Assembly (NCBI GenBank): GCA_020851835.1
Contig: JADZBZ010000512.1
Location: forward strand, 1-17,302
From: Acidobacteriota bacterium
GTDB taxonomy: Bacteria > Acidobacteriota > Vicinamibacteria > Vicinamibacterales > UBA2999
Direction of reading: 5' to 3'
DNA: 17,302 nt
Shown here: in pieces, positions 10,451-17,302 of the stretch
How positions within the stretch are numbered: the first letter of the stretch is position 1
Layout of the letters: each line of letters begins with the position of its first letter
The notes under the pieces: model-generated
What the model saw: the letters and a program-made list of their open reading frames with translations, nothing else
Told to the model about the DNA's origin: nothing
The model's database searches: none
Made by a program: the position numbers and the translations under genes

Positions 10451-13372
10451 ATGGCGGCGAGGCTCGTGGCTATCGGGTGCGTTCTAGCGTTGCTGCAGGT
10501 GGGGGCGGCCGAGGCTCGTCAGGGCGTGGCCGCGGTCCGCGGTCGCGTCATGGATCAGCAGGAGGGTGTGCTCCCCGGCGTCACCGTCACGGTGACACAC
10601 CGTGAGAGCGGCGTCAGGCGCGAGACCGTCAGCGGCAGCGACGGTTCCTTCTCCATTCCGGCGCTCGTGCCCGGCCCCTACCAGTTGAACGCCGAGTTGC
10701 CCGGGTTCGGCCCGTATCAACTCGAGGAGATGACGCTTCGTGTCGGTGCGACGGCGCAAATCGAAATCGTGCTGCAGGTGGGTGGCCTCACCGAGGCCGT
10801 GACGGTGACTTCAGAGGCTCCGCAGGTGGACCTCACCTCCACCGAGGTGGGGGGCACGGTCAGCACGGCCGAGATGACCACGCTGCCGTCCGGCAACCGC
10901 AACTTCACGGGGTTCGTGGCCCTGCTTCCCGGGGTGGTCTACAACCCGACATCCGACTCTTCGTCCGACAACGTGACCATCAACGGCCAGCACGGCAGCG
11001 GCGTGGTCTACCTGATGGACGGCGCGAGCAATAACGACGACCTCCGCGGCGGCAGCGCCGGCGCGCAGGCTCGCATGCCGTTGGAGGCGATCCAGGAGTT
11101 TCAAGTCGTCACCAACCAGTTCGACGCGGAATACGGCGGCGCCACGGCCGGCGTGATCAACGCGGTGAGCAAGCAGGGAACCAACTCGCTCCGCGGCAGC
11201 GCGTTCGGATTCTTCACGAACGAGTCCTTCACCGCCAGGGACTTCCTCGTGGCGCAGCAGGACCTGCCCAAGCCTGATGCCTCTCGCAAGCAGTGGGGCG
11301 GCACGATCGGCGGGCCGATCATCCGCGACAAGATGCACTTTTTTGTCAGCTTCGAGCGATCGGATCTCGACGAGGGCCGCAGCCGCGTGTATCCGACGCG
11401 TCCCGACAAGAGCTTCACGGCGACGCAGGAGACCAACTCGTACAACTACCTCGGCCGCATCGACCATCAACTGGGGAGCAACGCCAACTACTCGGTGCGC
11501 GCACTATGGGATCACCAGCCGAACTACAACCAGGTACTCGGCGATGGTACCAAGGACACGCTCTACACCGAGAAGGACAACGACGTCTCGCTGGTGGCGG
11601 CGTTCAATGCCGTCACCAGGCCGACCCAGCTCCTGACCCTTCGCGCCTCCTGGGTCCACGAGAAGCCGGAGCGCGGCATGCCGCAGTACTTCGAGGCCCC
11701 GTGGTCCGAAGCGCCACCGATGCTGGACTTTCTCAGCTTCTACGACCAGGCGGGCAACGATTACGCCGACGTCCGGACAATGGACATCTACGCCTTCGAC
11801 ACGGCGTTCACCTGGTTCATTCCCGGTCGCATCGGCAGCCACGACGTGAAGATGGGCACGCAGTACCAGTACGGCGAGCATCTGCGCGACGACCAGCGGT
11901 ACACCAACGGCAGCTTCTCGTTCGCCACCGACGAGGACTACAATCCGAGCGATCCCTTCACCTATCCAGAGCGCCTGACTATTCGCGTACCCAACCGCGC
12001 GCGCGTGCTCTCGCACACGCACTCGATTGGCCTCTACGTCCACGACAAGTGGCGGGTGACCGACAACCTGACGCTGAACCTCGGCCTGCGCTACGACTTG
12101 CACATCTCGCCGTTCCGTGAGGCGTGGAACCCGTTCTTCCCCGATTCGAGCGGCTCTCCGATCGACAAGAACAACTTTCAGCCGCGCACCGGCTTCGCCT
12201 ACAGCCTGGGCGAGCGCTCGGTCATCCGCGGCGGCTACGGGCTGTTCTACGAGAAGCAGTGGATCGACCGGTTCGAGGCCTACCAGCTCAACCGGGTGTT
12301 CTCGGACTCCTTCATCGCGCAGTACCCGACCAACGCAGCTGACCCCGGGCCGAGCCACGGCCAGTTTCCCACCAATCCGTTCCTCGTGGACGGACCAGTG
12401 TTGAACCGGACGCTGCTCAACCAGTTGATTTCGCCGGGCAGTCTGGCCCGCAACACCGGCGATGTCTTCCTGGACAACCCCGACCGCATCCTGCCCGCAC
12501 AGCACCAGATGACGGTCGGCTTCGAACGGCAAGTGCGCGACACGCTGTCCTTCGCGATCGACTACATGCACTCCTGGACCCGGGACCAGCCGCTCCGCTA
12601 CAACTTCAACCCCGGCATTCGCGCGAACACCAGCCGCACGGGCCGCATCACGCGCGTGGACTTCCTCGACCTGGCGGGACAGCTCGGCCTGTCGCCCTTC
12701 GTGGACGACGTCTACACCTACCGGAACATGGCGTCGTCGCAATACGACGGGCTGGCCATGCAGCTCGAGAAGCGTTTCGCCAACTACTGGAGCGGGCGCG
12801 TGTCCTACAGCATCGGCTACGCACGCGGGACGACCAACGGCGTGCCGACAGCGACCAACGACTTCCAGGTGCTCGAGGACGCCAATCTCGAGCTCAACGA
12901 GGGCCCGACCAACTACGATCGGCGTCACACCCTGTCGCTGAGCGGACGGCTCGATCTGCCGCAACTGAAGGGCGTCACGCTGGCAGCCACCGCACGCATG
13001 ATGAGCGGATCGCCGTTCACCGTGTATGACAGTACCTTCGACCTGGATCTCAACGGCGTCCTGACGGATCCGATTCCTGCCGGGACCTATACCGGCGTGG
13101 GCCAGAACGCGATCACCGTCGAGAACAGCGGAGGCCGGAACGGCGCCTATGGTCCTGGGCTCGTCCAGCTGGACGTTCGCGCGGGCTACCGCCTGCGCGC
13201 CGGGGGCGTCCGCACTCTCGATCTTTTCGCCGAGGTGTTCAACGTGACCAACCGTGCCAACTTCAACAACCCCACGGGCGACATGCGGTCGGGCAACTTC
13301 CTGGTGCCGACCTCGCTGAGGAGTGGCGGCTTCCCGCGCCAGCTGCAACTCGGCGTGCGACTCGGCTTCTGA
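10451..13372 (+). CDS. TonB-dependent receptor, Oar-like, with N-terminal carboxypeptidase-regulatory-like domain
   Basis: The 973-residue outer-membrane receptor is intact. The ATG at 10451 was chosen over the much longer upstream open frame because a signal peptide (about residues 1-23) starts there, behind a G-rich ribosome-binding-like stretch. Residues 25-110 form a carboxypeptidase-regulatory-like beta-sandwich (RGRVMDQQEGVLPGVTVTV). A plug domain spans about 115-245, with VYLMDGASNND, IQEFQVVTNQFDAEYGG and VINAVSKQGTN. The remainder is a beta-barrel with DKWRVTDNLTLNLGLRYD and RTGFAYSL, ending in QLGVRLGF with a terminal Phe, as needed for barrel insertion. Family members import or bind large substrates with energy from TonB-ExbBD; the cargo here is unknown. 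It shares its layout with the dead receptor, with which it is divergent. The cytochrome gene follows 21 bases after its stop. Confidence 0.95.
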   Translation: MAARLVAIGCVLALLQVGAAEARQGVAAVRGRVMDQQEGVLPGVTVTVTHRESGVRRETVSGSDGSFSIPALVPGPYQLNAELPGFGPYQLEEMTLRVGATAQIEIVLQVGGLTEAVTVTSEAPQVDLTSTEVGGTVSTAEMTTLPSGNRNFTGFVALLPGVVYNPTSDSSSDNVTINGQHGSGVVYLMDGASNNDDLRGGSAGAQARMPLEAIQEFQVVTNQFDAEYGGATAGVINAVSKQGTNSLRGSAFGFFTNESFTARDFLVAQQDLPKPDASRKQWGGTIGGPIIRDKMHFFVSFERSDLDEGRSRVYPTRPDKSFTATQETNSYNYLGRIDHQLGSNANYSVRALWDHQPNYNQVLGDGTKDTLYTEKDNDVSLVAAFNAVTRPTQLLTLRASWVHEKPERGMPQYFEAPWSEAPPMLDFLSFYDQAGNDYADVRTMDIYAFDTAFTWFIPGRIGSHDVKMGTQYQYGEHLRDDQRYTNGSFSFATDEDYNPSDPFTYPERLTIRVPNRARVLSHTHSIGLYVHDKWRVTDNLTLNLGLRYDLHISPFREAWNPFFPDSSGSPIDKNNFQPRTGFAYSLGERSVIRGGYGLFYEKQWIDRFEAYQLNRVFSDSFIAQYPTNAADPGPSHGQFPTNPFLVDGPVLNRTLLNQLISPGSLARNTGDVFLDNPDRILPAQHQMTVGFERQVRDTLSFAIDYMHSWTRDQPLRYNFNPGIRANTSRTGRITRVDFLDLAGQLGLSPFVDDVYTYRNMASSQYDGLAMQLEKRFANYWSGRVSYSIGYARGTTNGVPTATNDFQVLEDANLELNEGPTNYDRRHTLSLSGRLDLPQLKGVTLAATARMMSGSPFTVYDSTFDLDLNGVLTDPIPAGTYTGVGQNAITVENSGGRNGAYGPGLVQLDVRAGYRLRAGGVRTLDLFAEVFNVTNRANFNNPTGDMRSGNFLVPTSLRSGGFPRQLQLGVRLGF

Positions 13373-13393
13373 CGCCGCGGAGGAACGGTCGAG

Positions 13394-14605
13394 ATGAGAA
13401 TCATCCTTGCGATCGGAGGTCTCTCGCTGTTCCTGGCCGTCCAGGTCAGCACGCGCGCCGTGGCACAGCAGGACCAGGCGCCGCCGGCAGCTGACGGTCT
13501 CGACTACGTCATGTTCAGGGCAGAGATTCAGCCAGTGTTCGCGGCCAAGCGTGAGGGGCTGGTGCGCTGCATCCAGTGCCATGGCCGGGGCAGCGGCGCC
13601 GGCGGACTCGCTATCCAGCCGCCCGAGGAGGGCACGACGAGCTGGACCGAAGAGCAGTCACGCAAGAACTTCGACGCCGTCCGGAGGTTCGTGACCGCCG
13701 GAAGTCCGGACACGAGCCGCCTGCTGATGCACCCGTTGGCACGGGCCGCGGGCGGCGATCCATTCCACGGTGGCGGCAAGCACTGGAGCTCGAAGCAGGA
13801 CCCCGAGTGGCAGACGCTGGCCCGCTGGGTGCGGACCGGGGCTCCAGCACCGACGACCACCGCGACGCTCGATTTCGAGGTGTACCGATCGAAGATCGAG
13901 CCGATCTTCATCCGCGAGCGCCAGGGTCCGGCCGGTACGGTGACGTGCGCGGGCTGCCACTCGGGCATCGCCACGCGGTTGAAGCTCGCGGCCCCGCCTG
14001 GAGCCGGCGGGGCGTGGAGCGAGGAGCAGTCACGCCAGAACTTCGCCGCGGTCTCGTCGCTGATCGTGGGAGGAAAGCCGACCGAGAGCCGGTTGCTCCT
14101 GCATCCGCTCGATCCCGCAGCCGGAGGCGACCCGACCCACTCGGGCGGCAAGTTCTGGAAGAGTCAGGACGATCCCGAATGGCAGGCGCTGTCGGCTTGG
14201 GTCAGCGCGGCCACGCCCGCGGCCGGCGGCGGCTCGGCCGCACGATCGCTCGACTTCGACTATTTCAAGACGAAGGTGCAGCCGCTGTTCCTAGCCAAGC
14301 GCGAGGGTCTGGTGCGATGCGTGCAGTGTCACGCTGGCGGTACCGGCAGCAATCTGCGGTTGTCGCCGCTCACCGAAGGCCAGACGACGTGGAACGACGA
14401 GCAGTCGCGCAAGAACTTCGACTCGGCGTCGCGACTGGTGGTCCCGGGCGAGCCAACCGCGAGCCGCCTACTGATGCACCCGCTGGCGCGCGGCGCCGGC
14501 GGCGACCCGTTCCACGGCGGCGGCAAGCACTGGACCTCGCAGTCCGACGCCGAGTGGCAGACGCTGGCGGCCTGGGTGCAGGGCGCCACGACATCGTCGC
14601 GGTGA
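13394..14605 (+). CDS. Exported triheme c-type cytochrome built of three tandem repeats
   Basis: The 403-residue product starts with a signal peptide (about residues 1-24), placing it in the periplasm or on the cell surface; GAGGAAC before the ATG is a good ribosome binding site. Three repeats of about 115 residues follow (36-150, 159-273, 286-398), each with one CxxCH haem-binding motif: CIQCH (59-63), CAGCH (185-189) and CVQCH (309-313). Each repeat also has EEQSR/DEQSR, SRLL(M/L)HPL, GGDPxH and PEWQ/AEWQ blocks. The His of LLMHPL (H113, H237, H362) and of GGKHW (H130, H379) are candidate distal haem ligands. Repeats 1 and 3 are very alike; repeat 2 lacks KREGLVR and has GGKFW, so one candidate ligand is Phe254. 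Tandem single-haem repeats suggest an electron wire or storage protein. I recognise no named family. It lies between receptor and propeller genes. Confidence 0.85.
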   Translation: MRIILAIGGLSLFLAVQVSTRAVAQQDQAPPAADGLDYVMFRAEIQPVFAAKREGLVRCIQCHGRGSGAGGLAIQPPEEGTTSWTEEQSRKNFDAVRRFVTAGSPDTSRLLMHPLARAAGGDPFHGGGKHWSSKQDPEWQTLARWVRTGAPAPTTTATLDFEVYRSKIEPIFIRERQGPAGTVTCAGCHSGIATRLKLAAPPGAGGAWSEEQSRQNFAAVSSLIVGGKPTESRLLLHPLDPAAGGDPTHSGGKFWKSQDDPEWQALSAWVSAATPAAGGGSAARSLDFDYFKTKVQPLFLAKREGLVRCVQCHAGGTGSNLRLSPLTEGQTTWNDEQSRKNFDSASRLVVPGEPTASRLLMHPLARGAGGDPFHGGGKHWTSQSDAEWQTLAAWVQGATTSSR

Positions 14606-14633
14606 AGAACGTTTTTCGACCTGGAGGTCCATC

Positions 14634-15665
14634 ATGACCCGTCGGCTGCTCGCCGTCCTCATGCCCGTCGTCGTCGCCGTCTTCGTTGTGCCCTCGGCCC
14701 TGGGCCGGGAAAGGGCCGTGCGCATCATTCAGACCAACGCCGCCGGCGACAACGCCCACGTGATCGACCCGGCCACCAACACGGTGGTGGGCATCATCAA
14801 GGACGTGGAGATCGCGCACGGCGTCACTTCGGCGCCCGACGGGACTCGTGTCTACCTGAGCGACGAGTCGCTGCACACACTGGACGTAGTGGATGCGAAG
14901 ACGCTGGCCGTATCGAAGCGCATTCACCTGAGCGGACGTCCGAACAACGTGGCCGTCACGAAGGACGGCAAGAAGGTGTATGTCGGCATTGCGCAGGCGC
15001 CGGGCGCGCTAGACGTGATCGACACCGCGACGCTCACCAACGTGAAGAGCGTGCCCGTGGAAGGCGCCATCCACAACGTGTACATCACGCCCGACGGCAA
15101 GTTCGCGGTGGCCGGTTCGATTCCGGCGAGCACGATCAGCATCGTAGACACCACGACGGACACGATGGTCCGCACGATCAAGATGAGTGCCGGCATTCGC
15201 CCGATGGCGTTCGACACGAACGCGGACGGCTCCACCAAGCACATTTACGTGCAGCTGTCGAACTTCCACGGCTTTGCGGTGGTGGACTTCGCCTCGGGCA
15301 AGGAGATCACGCGCATCGAGCACCCGCCGATTCCGGGCGAGCACGCACATACCGACGGTCTGCAGGGCGCTCCCGCTCACGGGCTCGGTGTCTCGCCTGA
15401 TGGCAAGACGCTGTGGTCCACGAGCAAGGTGTACAGCCACGCCTACGTGTTCTCTCTGCCTGACCTGAAGCCGATTGGCACCGTGTTCGTCGGGCAACAC
15501 CCCGAGTGGCTCACCTTCACGCCCGACAGCCGGTTCGTCTACATTGGCGCGGCCGGTGACAACATGACCTACGCCGTCAACGTCCAGACGCTGAAGGAGG
15601 TGGCGCGCATCGCCGTCGGACAGGTGCCCAAGCGCAACGCGACTGCGGTGCTGCAACTGGATTGA
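14634..15665 (+). CDS. Exported YVTN-type beta-propeller protein (YncE/cytochrome-d1-like fold)
   Basis: The 343-residue protein has a signal peptide (about residues 1-25, ending PSALG) and a strong ribosome binding site (GGAGG, 14623-14627). The body is a string of beta-propeller blades of about 40 residues with the pattern VIDxATxTVV...V(S/T)xDGxxVY, for instance TNTVVGIIKD, SPDG/TPDG/KDGKKVY and FTPDSRFVYIGAAG. A His-rich insert (EHPPIPGEHAHTDGLQGAPAHGLGV, split here by context) lies at about 225-250 and may bind metal or a cofactor. The fold is shared by YncE, the d1 domain of NirF/NirS and PQQ-catabolism-linked propellers; no CxxCH is present, so haem c binding is not expected. It follows the cytochrome gene by 28 bases and is probably its redox or scaffolding partner. 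Activity is unknown. Confidence 0.88.
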   Translation: MTRRLLAVLMPVVVAVFVVPSALGRERAVRIIQTNAAGDNAHVIDPATNTVVGIIKDVEIAHGVTSAPDGTRVYLSDESLHTLDVVDAKTLAVSKRIHLSGRPNNVAVTKDGKKVYVGIAQAPGALDVIDTATLTNVKSVPVEGAIHNVYITPDGKFAVAGSIPASTISIVDTTTDTMVRTIKMSAGIRPMAFDTNADGSTKHIYVQLSNFHGFAVVDFASGKEITRIEHPPIPGEHAHTDGLQGAPAHGLGVSPDGKTLWSTSKVYSHAYVFSLPDLKPIGTVFVGQHPEWLTFTPDSRFVYIGAAGDNMTYAVNVQTLKEVARIAVGQVPKRNATAVLQLD

Positions 15666-15925
15666 CCTCGCCGCACTCCGCTTCTCTGAGGTTCGGAAGA
15701 GGCTGCTCCGGTCGCGTTCGCCTTGGCGAACTCGTGCGCGCCTCCGCGCGTGTGCCAGGGGACCGCCCGGAAGTGGTGGTCTCGAAAGCCCGCCACGCGT
15801 GCCCGCAGGCCGAGGTGCTGTACATTGCGGCGGATGCGCGCGGCAGCAATTGACTCGTGATCGCGGGCCTGGAAGCGCAGCCTGCGATGCCTCGCGGATG
15901 ACCCCCGCCTGCGGATCCACGTGTC

Positions 15926-15948
15926 GCACGTCCCGCCGAGGGACGTGC
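15926..15948. terminator. Perfect 9-base-pair hairpin, possible terminator
   Basis: Arms gcacgtccc (15926-15934) and gggacgtgc (15940-15948) are exact inverse complements around the loop gccga. The GC-rich stem would be stable in RNA. There is no U-tract on either side, so it is not a textbook intrinsic terminator. It could end the upstream operon with Rho help, protect a 3' end, or be a binding site for a dimeric protein. Confidence 0.4.
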
Positions 15949-15975
15949 CCGTTAAGCCTTCCGCGTCTTCCCTGT

Positions 15976-15984
15976 GCTAGTGTG
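15976..15984 (+). promoter_or_regulatory. Possible extended -10 promoter element
   Basis: The stretch TGCTAGTGT resembles an extended -10 (TGn followed by a TATAAT-like hexamer), upstream of the acetyltransferase gene. No good -35 hexamer is found at 16-18 bases. This is a weak, pattern-only call. Confidence 0.2.
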
Positions 15985-15990
15985 GCGCGC

Positions 15991-16095
15991 ATGAGTGCGG
16001 CACCTGTTCAGATGCATACCAGCGTGGCTCTCCCCGCCGCCGTGGCCGGGCGGTGGTTCAACCGGCCGGTGGCCTCCCCGACGATGGGACAGTGA
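15991..16095 (+). CDS. Possible 34-residue leader ORF overlapping the acetyltransferase start region
   Basis: An ATG at 15991 opens a 34-codon frame (beginning MSAAPVQMHTSV) that ends in TGA at 16093-16095. The stop overlaps a GTG at 16092 (GTGA) in the acetyltransferase frame, the geometry seen in coupled translation. No ribosome binding site precedes the ATG, although the possible -10 element lies just upstream and a near-leaderless message is conceivable. No similarity to a known leader peptide is recognised. It may be chance. Confidence 0.2.
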   Translation: MSAAPVQMHTSVALPAAVAGRWFNRPVASPTMGQ

Positions 16096-16112
16096 CGGTG
16101 GCGGATGGCGTG

Positions 16113-16607
16113 ATGGGCCACCAGCGTCATTACCTCGAACTACCGCCCGATCAGGACCTGCCCGTCGAGGGCAGGTGGCCCGACGGCTACGTGCTGCGGT
16201 GCGAGCGCCTGCCGGACTCGGGCCTGTGCCGCATGCTCTACCTGGACGTGGGCCGGGACTACCACTGGGTGGATCGGGCCGAGTGGTCCGATCACCAGTG
16301 GTACACCCACCTGCTGCACCCACGGCGGCGGTTCTTCGTGCTGTGGGCCCTCACCGAACCCGCCGGATACTTCGAACTCAAGCGCGACGACGATGCCGGC
16401 GACGAGGTGGAGATTGCGTACTTCGGTCTCCGGTCCGCGTTCGTGGGCCGGGGGCTCGGCAAGCGCCTGCTGGCGTGCGCGGTGCGGGAGGCGCGCGCGC
16501 TGGGCGGCCGGCGCGTGTGGCTCCACACCAACACGAGGGACCACCCTCATGCGCTGGCCAACTACCGGGCGCGCGGGTTCCGCGTGTTCAAGACCGAGGA
16601 AATTTGA
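16113..16607 (+). CDS. GNAT-family N-acetyltransferase
   Basis: From the ATG at 16113 the product has 164 residues, covering a whole GNAT domain. The acetyl-CoA-binding motif A is FGLRSAFVGRGLGKRLL (residues 104-120), with the GRGLGK loop that holds the pyrophosphate. The motif B region is NTRDHPHALANYRARGF (140-156). An N-terminal YLEL strand and an aromatic-rich stretch (YHWVDRAEWSDHQWY, 50-64) place it with a common GNAT subgroup of unknown substrate. The enzyme would move an acetyl group from acetyl-CoA to an amine in the cytoplasm. In-frame GTG codons at 16053, 16092, 16098 and 16110 are alternative starts; 16098 has a weak GGGA eight bases upstream. A zinc-ribbon gene begins 15 bases after its stop, suggesting a two-gene operon. 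Confidence 0.9.
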   Translation: MGHQRHYLELPPDQDLPVEGRWPDGYVLRCERLPDSGLCRMLYLDVGRDYHWVDRAEWSDHQWYTHLLHPRRRFFVLWALTEPAGYFELKRDDDAGDEVEIAYFGLRSAFVGRGLGKRLLACAVREARALGGRRVWLHTNTRDHPHALANYRARGFRVFKTEEI

Positions 16608-16622
16608 AGTTCTTCTGTCAGA

Positions 16623-17302
16623 ATGCAGTCCGTGGATTGTCCGCGTTGCACGGCTCCCATGGAGGAGCGCACCTTCGACGGCCATAGCGGCCAGCATGTG
16701 TCCATTGACGCGTGCTTCCCCTGTCAATCGTTCTGGTTCGATTCGCGCGAGAGCCTGGCGCTCACACCCGGGGCGACGCTGGCCCTCTTCCGTACGATCA
16801 GCGAGCATGCGGGCAAGCCCACGCCCACGGCCGCGGGCCTGCTCAAGTGCCCCCGATGCCAGGGCCGCTTGCGCCCGACCAAGGACATGCAGCGGCACAT
16901 GCGCTTCGAGTACCTGAGCTGCCCGCACGGCCACGGGCGCCTGACGTCGTTTCTGGAATTCCTGAAGGAAAAGGACTTCGTCCGTGCGCTCACGGCCAAG
17001 CAGTTAGCCGACCTGCGGGAGAACGTGCAGTTCCTCAACTGCTCGAACTGCGGCGCGCCGGTGGACCTGGCGAAGGCCTCCGCCTGCGAGCATTGCGGAG
17101 CGCCGCTCTCGATGCTCGACATGGCCCAGGCCGGGCGGCTCATCGCCCAACTGCAGTCGGCCGACAAATCGGGCCGACCCGTGGACCCGGCGCTGCCGCT
17201 CAACCTCGAACGCGCGCGCCGGCAGACCGAGGCCAACTTCGAAGGACTCGTGCGTGACGTGACCTTCATCCGCGATTCGTCGGCGAGCGGGCTGGTCGTC
17301 GC
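16623..17302 (+). CDS. Multi-zinc-ribbon protein (3' truncated by window edge)
   Basis: The ATG at 16623 opens a frame that is still open at the right edge; 226 residues are visible. The first ribbon (C6-C9 and C31-C34, CPRC...CFPC) fits a zf-TFIIB-like fold, ending in QSFWFDSRE, typical of that small domain. A second possible site is C76-C79 (CPRC) with C100 and H102 or H104. A third ribbon is C140-C143 and C155-C158 (CSNCGAP...CEHCGAP). After this a charged, possibly helical stretch begins (AQAGRLIAQLQ), and the visible part ends in RDSSASGLVV. No export signal is seen, so it is probably cytoplasmic unless a membrane segment follows beyond the edge. Zinc binding is well supported by the paired cysteines. 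Function is unknown. It starts 15 bases after the acetyltransferase gene. Confidence 0.85.
   Translation, partial: MQSVDCPRCTAPMEERTFDGHSGQHVSIDACFPCQSFWFDSRESLALTPGATLALFRTISEHAGKPTPTAAGLLKCPRCQGRLRPTKDMQRHMRFEYLSCPHGHGRLTSFLEFLKEKDFVRALTAKQLADLRENVQFLNCSNCGAPVDLAKASACEHCGAPLSMLDMAQAGRLIAQLQSADKSGRPVDPALPLNLERARRQTEANFEGLVRDVTFIRDSSASGLVV

Larger units (their letters stand above)
15666..16112. other. Hairpin-rich spacer of about 450 bases without a confident gene
   Basis: No reading frame here looks like a real protein. The first part holds three adjacent small inverted repeats: ttcgcc/ggcgaa (15717-15730), gcgcg/cgcgc (15736-15749) and gtggtgg/ccgccac with one G-T pair (15773-15796). A perfect 9-base-pair hairpin follows further on at 15926-15948. 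Closely spaced hairpins could be a dispersed intergenic repeat or a structured RNA, probably read on the minus strand; neither can be shown from one copy. No tRNA cloverleaf was recognised. The last third contains a possible -10 element and a 34-codon frame in front of the acetyltransferase gene. Confidence 0.5.

Noticed and set aside
11504..13582. Long open frame (692 codons) on the minus strand opposite the intact TonB receptor and the cytochrome start
   Set aside because: The receptor on the other strand has clear domains and a signal peptide; the antisense frame shows no motif and crosses two real genes.
15569..15849. Minus-strand frames of 75 to 90 codons over the end of the propeller gene and the spacer
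   Set aside because: They overlap the propeller gene, have no ribosome binding site or domain, and coincide with the hairpin cluster.

Overview
The window looks like a chromosomal piece of a GC-rich Gram-negative bacterium, most likely an acidobacterium (Vicinamibacteria-like). This rests on Oar-type TonB-dependent receptors with an N-terminal carboxypeptidase-regulatory-like domain, a propeller-sensing histidine kinase paired with a NarL/FixJ regulator, and overall codon use. The taxonomic call is an inference from gene content.

Layout. (1) Positions 1-3272, plus strand: the 3' part of a dipeptide/oligopeptide-type ABC importer operon, with a solute-binding protein cut by the left edge and two permeases, the second overlapping the first by 4 bases. 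No ATPase gene follows. (2) Positions 3306-6918, minus strand: a two-component system. A 994-residue periplasmic-propeller histidine kinase is followed by a LuxR-type response regulator that overlaps it by 26 bases. (3) Positions 7035-10239, minus strand: a decayed TonB-dependent receptor gene with two in-frame TAG codons, two frameshifts and a 13-base tandem duplication at its 5' end. (4) Positions 10451-15665, plus strand, divergent from the pseudogene: a compact cell-envelope operon of an intact TonB-dependent receptor, a three-repeat triheme c-type cytochrome and a YVTN beta-propeller protein. (5) Positions 15666-16112: a gene-poor, hairpin-rich spacer. (6) Positions 16113-17302, plus strand: a GNAT acetyltransferase and the 5' part of a multi-zinc-ribbon protein cut by the right edge.

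How it fits together. The kinase senses something in the periplasm, presumably a solute delivered through an outer-membrane receptor, and signals to the NarL-type regulator. Its nearest possible targets are the dead receptor immediately upstream and the live receptor-cytochrome-propeller operon beyond it. The receptor, cytochrome and propeller all carry export signals and lie 21 to 28 bases apart, so they probably form one outer-membrane/periplasmic module that links uptake of a substrate to electron transfer. This module is the best candidate here for an undescribed system, but its substrate and chemistry cannot be read from the sequence.
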